A stretch of 64,000 nt of DNA from contig NZ_JACHIW010000001.1 in the NCBI RefSeq assembly GCF_014203395.1, positions 4,013,501-4,077,500 on the forward strand. The letters run 5' to 3'. The stretch comes from Saccharopolyspora phatthalungensis (GTDB lineage: Bacteria > Actinomycetota > Actinomycetes > Mycobacteriales > Pseudonocardiaceae). The position numbers and the translations under genes are program-made. The notes beneath the pieces were generated by a model that ran no database searches, had not been told where the DNA came from, and saw only the letters and a program-made list of their open reading frames with translations. Positions 1 to 8,232 of this stretch are shown piece by piece (the stretch's first letter is position 1; each line of letters starts with the position of its first letter).

Positions 1-517
1 GCGCACGGTGCACAGGAACGGTGCGGGCGTGCAGCACCCGGGCCAGCGTGCCGAGCTTGTGGTTGGGCGTCTCGTCTTTGGTCAGCACCCGGCGGGCCAG
101 CCGCACGGTGTCCACCACCTGCGGCTTCGGCCACCGCAGCCCGAGCCGTTCGCAGTTGGCGCGCAGGAACCCGATGTCGAACGGGGCGTTATGCGCCACC
201 AGCACGCTGCCCCGGCAGAACTCCAGGAAAGCGGGCAGCACCGTGTCGAAGCGGGGCGCGTCATGGACCATCGCCTCGGTGATGCCGGTGATCGACACGA
301 CCGCGGGCGGTATGCCGCGCTCCGGATTGACCAGCGTGGCGAACTCGCCGAGCACTTCGCCACCGCGGACCTTGACGGCGCCGATCTCGGTCACCGCGTC
401 CTGGTTGCGGTCGCCACCGGTGGTCTCCAGGTCGACGACCACGAAGGTCACCGCGTGCAGCGCGACGTCCTCGGTGGTGACGAGCTCGTCGAAGGACAGT
501 TGGGGGTGCGCGGACAT
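1..517 (-). CDS. DEDDh-family 3'-5' exonuclease (DnaQ/epsilon-like), 3' part missing
   Basis: The reading frame opens with ATG at 517 on the minus strand and runs off the left edge, giving 172 codons. Residues near 28-32 read VDLET, the Exo I motif with the metal-binding Asp and Glu. An ITGIT segment (Exo I/II region) and AHNAPFD (Exo II) follow. This is the RNase T/DnaQ fold that removes 3' nucleotides with two divalent metals. In actinobacteria this domain often heads a longer DnaQ-UvrC (GIY-YIG) fusion, as in M. tuberculosis Rv2191. The neighbours here match that locus, so a fusion is likely, but the part that would show it lies outside the window. It diverges from the NYN gene at 596. Confidence 0.85.
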   Translation of the reverse strand, partial: MSAHPQLSFDELVTTEDVALHAVTFVVVDLETTGGDRNQDAVTEIGAVKVRGGEVLGEFATLVNPERGIPPAVVSITGITEAMVHDAPRFDTVLPAFLEFCRGSVLVAHNAPFDIGFLRANCERLGLRWPKPQVVDTVRLARRVLTKDETPNHKLGTLARVLHARTVPVHRA

Positions 518-595
518 CGGCGATCACGTTACGTCCGGCTACCGACAGGACCGGTGGATGCTGGGCTCGGAGGCCTCGGCCATTAGCCTGTGGGA

Positions 596-1966
596 GTGGT
601 ACCGCCGAAGCCGGGGTCAGCCGATACCCCCATCCCCGACGAGTCCGCTGTGGACGGTGCACAGCGGACCGGTGGTGGGCCGCCGATCGACTGGGACGCG
701 CTGCCCGGTCCGCTGCGCCTCAGGCTGGCGGAACTGGCCGCTTGCGCGCTGGATGAGGTGCGTCCGTCGGACGTGCCGGCCCAGCTGCGCCCGGTGGTCC
801 GCTTCGCTCCCGCCAAGCGCGCGAAGCTGGGCCAACCGGCGCTGATCGCCGCGCTGCGCGATTCCGGGGTCTTCCGGACCGCGGTCGTGGACTGGTGCCG
901 AAACCACCGCGCGGCGGCGCTCGCCCTCGACGATGCCGATCCGGTCGCGGTCGCCGCGGCCGCCGTGCTGCTCGGCTCGCCCGTCGCGCCGCACTACGTG
1001 GAACTGATCAGCTTCCGCGCCGAGCAGGTACAGCTGCGCACCGAGCGCGATTCCGCGACGGCGCGTGCGGACCGACTGACCGCCGATGTCGAGCGGCTGC
1101 GCGGCGAACTCGCCGAGGCGAAGCAGATCGCCGACCGGATCGGGGGCGAGAACAGCGCGGAGGCGGACCGGCTGCGCAAGCGCCTTCGCGAGCAGGGCGT
1201 GCGGCTCAAGCAGGCCAAGGACGGCGCCGAGCACGCGCTCAGCGAACTGGAGCGGATGCGTTCGGAGCACAAGGCGGCGTTTGAGGAGATCGTCGCGGAG
1301 CGGGATCGGGAGCGCGCGCGGGCGCAGGAGGAGCGACGGCGCGCGGACCGCGCGAGCGCCGAGGTGGAGGTGGCGCGGCAGTCCGCCCGAGAAGCCCGTC
1401 AGGGCGACGAGGTGCGGCTGGCGCTGCTGCTGGAGACGCTGGAGGGCGCCGTCGGTGGCCTGCGCCGCGAGCTCGGGGCGAGCGGTAGCGGCCCGCGGCC
1501 CGCGGACGTCGTACAGCGCGTGCGGGCGCATTCCGGTGCGACCGGGGAGGTGCCGGACGTCGTCACGCTGGACCGGTTGTTGGCGCTTCCCGCCGTGCAT
1601 CTGATCGTGGACGGCTACAACGTGACCAAGACCGGGTATCCGGAGTTGCCGTTGTCCGATCAACGCGATCGGCTGGCCCACCAGTTGGCGGCGTTGTCGG
1701 CGCGGACCGGCGCGGAGGTCACGGTGGTCTTCGACGGTGCCGACGTGCTGGCGGTGCCGACCGCCGGGCCGCGTGGGGTCCGGGTGTTGTTCAGCGAACC
1801 CGGCGTGCAGGCCGACGACGTGATCCGCGATCTCGTGTCCGCCGAGCCGAAGGGGCGGCAGGTGGTGGTGGCGACCTCGGATCGGGCCGTGGCGACTTCG
1901 GTCCGCCGACGGGGTGCTTACGCCGTTTCCTCGGCGATGTTGCTGGCGCGGCTGAATCGGGTGTAG
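596..1966 (+). CDS. Coiled-coil protein with C-terminal NYN (YacP-like) ribonuclease domain
   Basis: The protein has 456 aa. Residues about 20-130 form a helical domain rich in Arg and Ala. About 145-270 is a long charged coiled coil of Glu/Arg/Ala heptads. The C-terminal 130 residues form a NYN/PIN-like domain opening with VDGYNVTK (338-345) and containing VVFDGAD, where Asp residues would bind metal for RNA cleavage. The YacP/Rae1 branch cuts RNA, in some cases on ribosomes. The first in-frame GTG is 590, but a -10 box TAGCCT at 584-589 abuts it and lies 6 nt before the next GTG at 596, so I prefer a leaderless start at 596. Substrate unknown. Confidence 0.8.
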   Translation: MVPPKPGSADTPIPDESAVDGAQRTGGGPPIDWDALPGPLRLRLAELAACALDEVRPSDVPAQLRPVVRFAPAKRAKLGQPALIAALRDSGVFRTAVVDWCRNHRAAALALDDADPVAVAAAAVLLGSPVAPHYVELISFRAEQVQLRTERDSATARADRLTADVERLRGELAEAKQIADRIGGENSAEADRLRKRLREQGVRLKQAKDGAEHALSELERMRSEHKAAFEEIVAERDRERARAQEERRRADRASAEVEVARQSAREARQGDEVRLALLLETLEGAVGGLRRELGASGSGPRPADVVQRVRAHSGATGEVPDVVTLDRLLALPAVHLIVDGYNVTKTGYPELPLSDQRDRLAHQLAALSARTGAEVTVVFDGADVLAVPTAGPRGVRVLFSEPGVQADDVIRDLVSAEPKGRQVVVATSDRAVATSVRRRGAYAVSSAMLLARLNRV

Positions 1967-2340
1967 CAGCTTGCCGACGCAACCGACCGCTGATCGATCC
2001 GTCGGCACGTGGCCGATCTCATAGTTGATCGACTGAATAAAGTGGATCTCCTCATCTGGGGAGCTAATTCATCACAATTCCAGGTAATCGAGCCGGAAGA
2101 TCCGTCACCGTGAGCGCATGACTCTCCTCCGTTAGGGGCCTTGTGCGTTGGCGCACAAATTTTCAGACCCGCTTCTGGACCTTGCGGCTCACCTTTCGTA
2201 ACCTACTCGGGACCTCGTGGCGATCAGTTGCCCAGACCGGGCGGCCCGCGGGGCACCGCTGCATCGACTTGTCGGGGAGTCGAGCCGGACCGGGTGTGGG
2301 GGCATCCGGGCGGTAAGCGGGTGGATAAGCAGAAGGAGCA
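1967..2340. other. Non-coding leader region upstream of the NlpC/P60 gene
   Basis: About 370 nt without a convincing gene. It is less GC-rich than its surroundings around 2010-2160, where a promoter is expected. It holds a perfect 7-bp hairpin at 2141-2158 and a Shine-Dalgarno run (AAGGAG, 2333-2338). No recognisable riboswitch core was found, although actinobacterial NlpC/P60 genes often carry a c-di-AMP riboswitch. Confidence 0.5.
2141..2158. terminator. Short perfect hairpin followed by ATTTTC
   Basis: TTGTGCG and CGCACAA form a 7-bp perfect stem with a TTGG loop. On the plus strand it is followed by ATTTTC. It could terminate transcription of the NYN gene, act as an attenuator in the NlpC/P60 leader, or be a protein-binding dyad. 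The stem is short for a high-GC terminator, so confidence is modest. Confidence 0.35.
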
Positions 2341-2349
2341 GTGCGCGAC

Positions 2350-3393
2350 GTGGCGTCGCACCGACTTAAGCGCTCTCTGCGAGGTGCCCTGGCTGCAACC
2401 GCGGTCGCTGCCGTCGTTGGCATGACCTCCGGGCCCGCGCTCGCAGACCCACAACTCCCCGACAACGCCTCGGACGCGGCCAAGCAGGTGCGTGATCTTC
2501 AGCACCAGGCCGAGCAGCTCACCGAGGACAAGAAGAAGGCCGAAGACGATCACGAGGCCAAGCAGGCCGAGCTGGACCGGGCGAACCAGGAAGCCGGCCA
2601 GGCCGAACAGGTCGCCAACCAGGCCCGGGCCGAGGAAGAGAAGTTCCGCGGTCAGGTCGACCAGCTCACCCACGCCTCGTACCAGGGCGCGCGGCTGAAC
2701 AAGCTGTCCGCGCTGCTGGTCAGCGAGACCCCGGACGACTTCCTGGAGCGTGCCTCCGCGCTGGACGTCCTGGCCAAGGACAACAACGACGCGATCAAGG
2801 CGCTGACCTCCGCACGGCACCAGGCCGAGACCGCCGAGCAAGCCGCGCAGGACGCCCGCAACCGCGCCGTGCAAGCCGAAGCCGATGCCGCGCGCATCGC
2901 CCAGGACTTGCAGCAGAAGTCCCAGGCGATGCAGGACCAGATCGCCAAGGTCCAACAGCGCTACGACCAGCTCAGCAGCGCGGACCGGGACTCGCTGAAA
3001 TCCAGCGGTGATACCGGCGTGGGCTCGATCGCCGGTGCGGGTGCGGCGATCGCCGCGGTCAATGCCGCACTGGGCGTGCAGGGTTCGCCGTACGTGTGGG
3101 GCGCCAAGGGACCGAGCCAGTTCGACTGCTCGGGCCTGACCTACTGGGCGTACAAGAAGGCCGGCGTGACCATCGGCGGCTCCACCAAGACCCAGGTCGG
3201 CGAGGGCCGCAGCGTGTCGGCCAGCGACCTCAAGCCGGGCGATCTGATCTTCTACTACAGCCCGGTCAGCCACGTCGCCATGTACATCGGTAACGGCAAG
3301 GCGGTGCACGCCCCCACCTCGGGCGACGTCGTCAAGGTCACCGACTACCAGAAGATCGGCTCGGTGACGGCGATCCGCCGCATCGTGGGCTGA
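2350..3393 (+). CDS. Secreted NlpC/P60 peptidoglycan endopeptidase with coiled-coil N-terminus (RipC-like)
   Basis: This 347-aa exported protein cuts peptide stems of peptidoglycan and probably serves cell separation. Residues 1-29 are a Sec signal peptide (Arg/Lys-rich start, Ala-rich core, cleavage after GPALA). Residues about 35-225 are a Gln/Ala/Glu-rich coiled coil like that of RipA/RipC, which binds the FtsX complex or self-inhibits. Residues about 238-347 are the NlpC/P60 domain with Cys260 in FDCSGLT, His308 in SHVAMYIG and His320 as third catalytic residue. AAGGAG at 2333-2338 is only 2 nt from the GTG at 2341 but 11 nt from the GTG at 2350, so I prefer 2350. Position corresponds to M. 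tuberculosis Rv2190c. A strong terminator follows at 3407. Confidence 0.9.
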   Translation: MASHRLKRSLRGALAATAVAAVVGMTSGPALADPQLPDNASDAAKQVRDLQHQAEQLTEDKKKAEDDHEAKQAELDRANQEAGQAEQVANQARAEEEKFRGQVDQLTHASYQGARLNKLSALLVSETPDDFLERASALDVLAKDNNDAIKALTSARHQAETAEQAAQDARNRAVQAEADAARIAQDLQQKSQAMQDQIAKVQQRYDQLSSADRDSLKSSGDTGVGSIAGAGAAIAAVNAALGVQGSPYVWGAKGPSQFDCSGLTYWAYKKAGVTIGGSTKTQVGEGRSVSASDLKPGDLIFYYSPVSHVAMYIGNGKAVHAPTSGDVVKVTDYQKIGSVTAIRRIVG

Positions 3394-3406
3394 GCGAATC
3401 CCCAAC

Positions 3407-3440
3407 TTCGGGGCCGGCACCGTTCGGTGTCGGCCCCGAA
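3407..3440 (+). terminator. Rho-independent-type terminator after the NlpC/P60 gene
   Basis: A 15-bp stem (arms 3407-3421 and 3426-3440, one G-T pair) closes a GTTC loop just behind the NlpC/P60 stop codon at 3393. It lacks a strong T-run, as is usual at this GC content. Confidence 0.75.
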
Positions 3441-3498
3441 AGTGTGTCGGGTTCTTTGGGGGACGGCGGTTGGGGAAGCCGATGTGACTCCGCTTACC

Positions 3499-4800
3499 AT
3501 GCGGCCTGTGCTTGCGTCGGGGAAGTTTCGGGGGTGGCTGGCGGCTGTCGCCGCGGGTGCCGCGCTGGCCGGGGTGTCGTCGCATTCGCTTCCGCCGCCG
3601 GATCTTCCGTCGACTCAGCCGGTGCAAGTCGCCGGGCACGCGGGGTTCGCCTTCGCGGGGCAGCCGCCGGAGTCGGCGGTGCGGGGCCTGCTCGAACGGC
3701 GGGCCGCGGCGGTCCGGACCGGGGACGAAGCCGCGTTCGCGGCCACATTGGATCCCGAGGCCCCGCCGGATTTCCAGCGCCGCCAACACGAACTGTTCCG
3801 CAACCTGGGGACGGTCCCGGTCACCGGGTGGGCCTACGAACTGGAAAGCGCGGCCGGGGATCACCCGCCGGTGCCCGAAGCCGACGAGACCTGGGCACCG
3901 CGGGTCATGTTGCGCTACGCGCTGACCGGTGTGGACACCGTGCCCACCCAGCGCCCGCTCGGCTATGTGTTCGCCCGGCGCGGCAGCTCGTGGTATCTCG
4001 CAGACGACGACGGCGCCGAATACCCAGCCTGGCGCGGGCCGTGGGATTTCGGGCTGTGCCACGTGCGCCGCACCCCCACCGGGCTGGTCATCGGCCACGA
4101 TCCGGAGCCGGTCGAGCGGGTGGCCCGGCAACTGGATGCCGCCGTGGCGGACGTGACGGAGGTCTGGGGTCCGGGCTGGTCCCGGAGGGTCGGCGTGCTT
4201 TTGCCGGATTCCCAGGAGGAACTGCAGTCGCTGGTGGGGGCGGAGTTCGCCGTGGACGGCATCGCGGCGGTCGCGGTGGCCGACCGGGTGGACACCACCG
4301 CGCGCCGGGTGGAAGGCCCGCGCGTGGTGCTCAACCCGAAGACGGCCGAGCAGCTCTCCGACATCGCCCTGCGAGTGGTGCTGCGCCATGAGATCACGCA
4401 CATCGCGGCCCGAGCGGACACAGTGGACGGTGCGCCGATGTGGATGCTGGAGGGCTTCGCCGACTACGTCGGCTACCGCAAGAGCGGCGTCGAGCCGAAG
4501 GACGTCGCCCCCGACCTGGCCCATCGGCTCCGCGAGGCCGGGCCGCCCACGAAACTGCCCGAAGACGGCGACTTCCACCAAGCCGGTCGCCGCCTGGATC
4601 TGGCCTACCAGCAATCCTGGTCCGTGGTCCGCCACCTCTCCGAACGTCTCGGCGAACGACGCTTGGTCAACCTCTACCGCCGCGTCGCGGCGTCCAGATC
4701 ATCGGCCACAGTGGACGAAGCGCTGCGCGAGACGGCGGGCCTGAGTACCGAACAGCTGGTCGCGCAATGGGGGGCCCAGCTGCCCCGCACGTTCGGCTGA
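3499..4800 (+). CDS. Membrane-anchored gluzincin-type (peptidase MA-like) metalloprotease
   Basis: The protein has 433 aa. One hydrophobic segment at about residues 12-30 is an uncleaved anchor or signal peptide. A domain of about 250 residues without recognised function follows. Near the C-terminus HEITH (297-301) is an HExxH zinc site, and Glu318 in MLEGFADY is the third ligand at gluzincin spacing. The active part should lie outside the membrane. An in-frame GTG at 3427 lies within the stem of the preceding terminator and is rejected. ATG 3499 is used, but a -10-like TACCAT at 3495-3500 sits 7 nt before GTG 3508, so a leaderless start there is possible. Substrate unknown. Confidence 0.75.
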   Translation: MRPVLASGKFRGWLAAVAAGAALAGVSSHSLPPPDLPSTQPVQVAGHAGFAFAGQPPESAVRGLLERRAAAVRTGDEAAFAATLDPEAPPDFQRRQHELFRNLGTVPVTGWAYELESAAGDHPPVPEADETWAPRVMLRYALTGVDTVPTQRPLGYVFARRGSSWYLADDDGAEYPAWRGPWDFGLCHVRRTPTGLVIGHDPEPVERVARQLDAAVADVTEVWGPGWSRRVGVLLPDSQEELQSLVGAEFAVDGIAAVAVADRVDTTARRVEGPRVVLNPKTAEQLSDIALRVVLRHEITHIAARADTVDGAPMWMLEGFADYVGYRKSGVEPKDVAPDLAHRLREAGPPTKLPEDGDFHQAGRRLDLAYQQSWSVVRHLSERLGERRLVNLYRRVAASRSSATVDEALRETAGLSTEQLVAQWGAQLPRTFG

Positions 4801-4873
4801 CCCTTTCCGGCGCGAGGGTGCCGTCGGCCGATCGGTCAGCGGTGGCCGCTCACCCGGCCGCCCGGATTCGCGC

Positions 4874-6682
4874 TCAGGAGTAAAGGGCTTCGATGTCGGC
4901 GGCGTGGTTCGCGGCGACCTTGTTGCGCTTGAGCTTCATGCTTGGCGTCAGCTCGCCGGTGGCTTCCGTGAAGTCCTCCGGCAGGATCCGGAACTGCTTG
5001 ATCTGCTCCGCCCGGGACACCGCCTGGTTGGCCTCGTCGACCGCCTTCTGCACCTCGGCGCGCACGTCCGGGTCGTCGATCAGCTCGGACGCCGGAGTGT
5101 CCGCCGGCCGGGAGTTGCCCGCGAGCCACGAAGGCAGGAACTCCGGGTCGAGCGTGATCAGTGCGCCGATGAACGGCTTCTGATCGCCGACCACCATGCA
5201 CTGGCTGATCAGCGGGTGCACCCGCAGCGCATCCTCCAGCACCGCCGGGGCGACGTTCTTGCCGCCGGCCGTGACGATGATCTCCTTCTTCCGGCCGGTG
5301 ATCTTCAGGTAGCCCTCGTCGTCCAGCGAGCCGAGGTCGCCGGTGTGGAACCAGCCGTCCTCGATGGACTCCTTGGTGGCGGTCGGGTTGTTCCAGTACT
5401 CACGGAATACGACGTCCCCCTTGATCAGCACCTCGCCGTCTTCGGCGATCCGCACCGTGGTGCCGGCGACCGGCTTGCCGACGGTGCCGACCTTGAACGC
5501 GGTCGCCACGTTCACCGCTGCCGCCGCGGTCGTCTCGGTGAGCCCGTAGCCCTCCAGCACCGGCACGCCGACGCCGCGGAAGAAGTGCGCGAGCCGTTCG
5601 CCCAGCGGCGCGCCACCGGACACCGCCGCGATGCAGCGGCCGCCGAGCGCCGCCCGGAGCTTGCCGTAGACCAGCTTGTCGAACAACGCGTGCTTGAGTT
5701 TCAGCGGCAGGCCCGCGCCGCCTTCGTCCTGAGCCTGGCTGAACGCGACCGCGGTGTCCTCGGCCTGGTCGAAGATCCGGCCCTTGCCGCTGCCGTGCGC
5801 CTTCTGCTTGGCGGTGTTGTAGACCTTCTCGAACACCCGCGGCACCGCCAGCACGAACGAGGGCCGGAACGAGCCGAGGTCGCTGACCAGATCCTTGATG
5901 TCGCCGGTGTGGCCGAGGGTGACGCGGGCGTACACGCTCATCACGGTGATCGCGCGGGCCAGCACGTGCGCCATCGGCAGGAACATCAGCATCGAATTGC
6001 CCGGCCGGGTCAGCTGGGGGAATGCCTTGATGTCCGCCCGCACCTCGGCGAGCATGTTGCGGTGCGTGAGCACGCAGCCCTTGGGACGGCCGGTGGTGCC
6101 CGAGGTGTAGATCAGCGTCGCGACGTCCTCGGCTCGTACCGCACGGCGCCGCAGGTGCACATCCCGGTCGTCGACCTCCGCGCCCAGCGCGGTCAGCTCG
6201 TCCACGGCACCGGCCGCGCCGCGGCTTGTCGGGCCCTCGATCTGCCAGACGTGGGCGACCTCGGAGAGCCGGTCGATGACCTTGTCCACCTCGGTTCGGT
6301 GCGCTTCGGTCTCCACGACGATGGCCTTGGCCCCGGAGTCGGCGAGAATCCACTCCGCCTGGTCGGCGGAGGAGGTCTCGTAGACCGGCACCGTGACACA
6401 GCCGGCCGTCCAGATCGCGAAGTCCAACAGGCTCCACTCGTACCGGGTCCGCGACATCAGCCCGACCCGGTCTCCGGCCTGCAGACCGGCGGCGACCAGG
6501 CCCTTGGCCACGGCGAGCACCTGCGCGGCGAAATCGGCGGCGGTGACGTCGACCCAGGTGCCGTCCACCCGGCGGCGGAAGCTCACGGCGCTGCCGAAGC
6601 GTTCCGCGTTGGCCCACACCATGTCGGTGAGGTTCTCGTCCTCGGCCACAGTCGTGGTGGCGGGTGCGCTGAACTCTCGCAC
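4874..6682 (-). CDS. fadD15: Long-chain acyl-CoA synthetase (FadD15-like AMP-forming ligase)
   Basis: This 602-aa cytoplasmic enzyme activates fatty acids with ATP to acyl-adenylate and then acyl-CoA. The P-loop YTSGTTGRPKG is at 192-202. Further downstream the adenylate motif GYGLTET, the TGD motif with WFHTGDLG, and the C-terminal catalytic Lys region GRKKEIIV are all visible. Start: GTG at 6682, with GGAGG (minus strand, 6690-6694) 7 nt upstream. The resulting N-terminus (VREFS) matches FadD15 proteins, and an upstream ATG at 6721 would add 13 unlikely residues. Position agrees with Rv2187. It converges with the metalloprotease gene and diverges from the phosphoesterase gene at 6922. Confidence 0.92.
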   Translation of the reverse strand: MREFSAPATTTVAEDENLTDMVWANAERFGSAVSFRRRVDGTWVDVTAADFAAQVLAVAKGLVAAGLQAGDRVGLMSRTRYEWSLLDFAIWTAGCVTVPVYETSSADQAEWILADSGAKAIVVETEAHRTEVDKVIDRLSEVAHVWQIEGPTSRGAAGAVDELTALGAEVDDRDVHLRRRAVRAEDVATLIYTSGTTGRPKGCVLTHRNMLAEVRADIKAFPQLTRPGNSMLMFLPMAHVLARAITVMSVYARVTLGHTGDIKDLVSDLGSFRPSFVLAVPRVFEKVYNTAKQKAHGSGKGRIFDQAEDTAVAFSQAQDEGGAGLPLKLKHALFDKLVYGKLRAALGGRCIAAVSGGAPLGERLAHFFRGVGVPVLEGYGLTETTAAAAVNVATAFKVGTVGKPVAGTTVRIAEDGEVLIKGDVVFREYWNNPTATKESIEDGWFHTGDLGSLDDEGYLKITGRKKEIIVTAGGKNVAPAVLEDALRVHPLISQCMVVGDQKPFIGALITLDPEFLPSWLAGNSRPADTPASELIDDPDVRAEVQKAVDEANQAVSRAEQIKQFRILPEDFTEATGELTPSMKLKRNKVAANHAADIEALYS

Positions 6683-6921
6683 GTCGAAACCTCCGAAAAC
6701 ACGCCGGTCAGTGGGGCACAACCTAATGCCGATGGTTACTGAGCGGTAGTCCCCGTTGGCGGACCGCTGCAGTCAACCCAGCGTAGTGGCCTCGGTGATC
6801 GACGGCGTGTCGCCGGTCGGCGGCTTGTCCCGCCCAGCGGGCGCCGGCGCGGATCGGCTCGCCAACGGCGTTCCGCCCCGGTGCGCGGACGGATTAAGTT
6901 CGAGGTAGGGATTGTCGGCGG

Positions 6922-7722
6922 ATGGGAGTTGAGTTGCGCGTCCACGTCGTTTCGGACGTCCATGGCAACGTCGAGGCCCTCAAGCGCGCGGGGGACGGCG
7001 CCGACGCGCTCGTGGTGCTCGGTGACCTGATCGACTTCGTCGACTACCACGATCACGCGAAGGGGATTCTGGGCCGGGTGTTCGGCCCGGAGAAGGTCGC
7101 GCGGTTCGCCGAGTTGCGGCGCAGCCGCGGCGGCCCCGAGTTCGGCGCTTACGTGCGCTCGTTGTGGGCCGGGCTGACCGATCCGGCCGCGGTGGTGGAG
7201 GAGGCGGTCCGCGAGCAATACACCGAACTGTTCGCGGCGATGACCGCACCCACCTACGCCACGCCCGGCAACGTCGACGCGCCGCACCTGTGGCCCGAGT
7301 TCGTCGGTCCGGGCATCCACGTGCTGGACGGCGAGAGCGTCGAAATCGGCGGCCTGACCTTCGGTTTCGTCGGTGGCACCCTGCTTCCGCAGGGCGCGAC
7401 GCTGCGCCGGCACGCGGCCTGGGTGCCGTACCTGCGGCCCGAGGACGAGTACGACGCCGCGGTGGCGGCACTGCCCAAAGTGGACGTCCTGTGCACCCAC
7501 CTGCCGCCGGCGTTGCCGGAGCTGACCTACGACGTCATGGCACGGCGGACGGAAAACGGCTCGGCCGCGTTGGTCGAGCGCATCGCCGCCGACCGGCCGC
7601 GCTGGTCGCTGTTCGGGCACGTGCACCAGCCGCTGGCGCAGCGCATGCGAATCGGGCAGACCGAGTGCGTCAACGTCGGCCATTTCAAACGCACCGGGCG
7701 CCCCTACGCGATCAAGTGGTGA
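6922..7722 (+). CDS. Calcineurin-like metallophosphoesterase
   Basis: This 266-aa cytoplasmic protein belongs to the MPP superfamily. Motifs appear in order: SDVHGN near residues 11-16 (metal ligands Asp and His), LGDLIDF (Asp), GNVDAPH (Asn) and GHVHQPL near the C-terminus (two His). All residues for a dinuclear metal centre are present. Substrate cannot be told from sequence; relatives hydrolyse phosphodiesters such as cyclic nucleotides or phosphoproteins. It leads a set of same-strand genes (SRPBCC, ArsA, small Cys protein, ROK) and may start their operon. Confidence 0.85.
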   Translation: MGVELRVHVVSDVHGNVEALKRAGDGADALVVLGDLIDFVDYHDHAKGILGRVFGPEKVARFAELRRSRGGPEFGAYVRSLWAGLTDPAAVVEEAVREQYTELFAAMTAPTYATPGNVDAPHLWPEFVGPGIHVLDGESVEIGGLTFGFVGGTLLPQGATLRRHAAWVPYLRPEDEYDAAVAALPKVDVLCTHLPPALPELTYDVMARRTENGSAALVERIAADRPRWSLFGHVHQPLAQRMRIGQTECVNVGHFKRTGRPYAIKW

Positions 7723-7785
7723 AGGTGAGCAAAACCAGCCTCCTCCAGGCCGCTGCCACCGCCCGCACCCGGTAACCTGCGGCGC

Positions 7786-8229
7786 ATGGTCGATCAGTCC
7801 ACCCAGTCCATCGTGATCGAGGCCCCTGCCGCGCAGATCATGGCCGTCATCGCGGATTTCGCCGCCTACCCGGAGTGGGCGGAAGCGGTGAAGGAGACAG
7901 AGGTGCTCTCCCGCACCTCCCGCGGCGACGCGGAGCGGGTGCGCTTCGTCCTGGATGCCGGGGTGGTCAAGGACACCTACGTCAACGTCTACGACTGGGC
8001 GCCCGACGGGCTGTCGGTGAGCTGGAACCTCGTCGAGGGGCAGGTGCAAAAGGCGCAGCGCGGCAGTTACCGGCTGGACCCGTTAGCCGACGACCGCACC
8101 GAGGTGACCTACAGCCTGGCCGTGGACCTGGCGATTCCGATGATCGGTCTGTTCAAGCGCAAGGCCGAGAAGATGATCATGGACACGGCACTCAAGGAGC
8201 TCAAGCGGCGCGTCGAGGGCGTCAAATGA
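7786..8229 (+). CDS. SRPBCC (START/polyketide cyclase-like) family protein
   Basis: This 147-aa protein begins with the family pattern IVIEAPAAQIMAVIADFAAYPEW, typical of SRPBCC helix-grip proteins that hold hydrophobic ligands in a cavity. No catalytic residue can be named. A -10-like TAACCT at 7773-7778 ends 7 nt before the ATG, suggesting a leaderless transcript. The stop is 3 nt ahead of the ArsA gene, so they are translationally close. The same pairing is found at M. tuberculosis Rv2185c/Rv2184c, which suggests a joint role, perhaps in membrane or lipid handling (inference). Confidence 0.8.
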   Translation: MVDQSTQSIVIEAPAAQIMAVIADFAAYPEWAEAVKETEVLSRTSRGDAERVRFVLDAGVVKDTYVNVYDWAPDGLSVSWNLVEGQVQKAQRGSYRLDPLADDRTEVTYSLAVDLAIPMIGLFKRKAEKMIMDTALKELKRRVEGVK

Positions 8230-8232
8230 GCA

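Noticed and set aside
2060..2340. c-di-AMP (ydaO-type) riboswitch before the NlpC/P60 gene
   Set aside because: Expected by analogy, but the conserved core segments of that riboswitch are not visible. A covariance-model search would settle it.
3427..3498. GTG 3427 as start of the metalloprotease
   Set aside because: It lies inside the terminator stem of the preceding gene and adds residues that spoil the N-terminal hydrophobic anchor.
2224..4635. 803-codon open frame on the minus strand
   Set aside because: It lies antisense to the NlpC/P60 and metalloprotease genes, has low-complexity Arg/Gly/His/Gln composition and no motif. Such frames arise from high GC at third codon positions.
4904..6742. 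612-codon plus-strand open frame over fadD15
   Set aside because: Shadow of the acyl-CoA synthetase gene; His/Arg/Gly-rich without domains.
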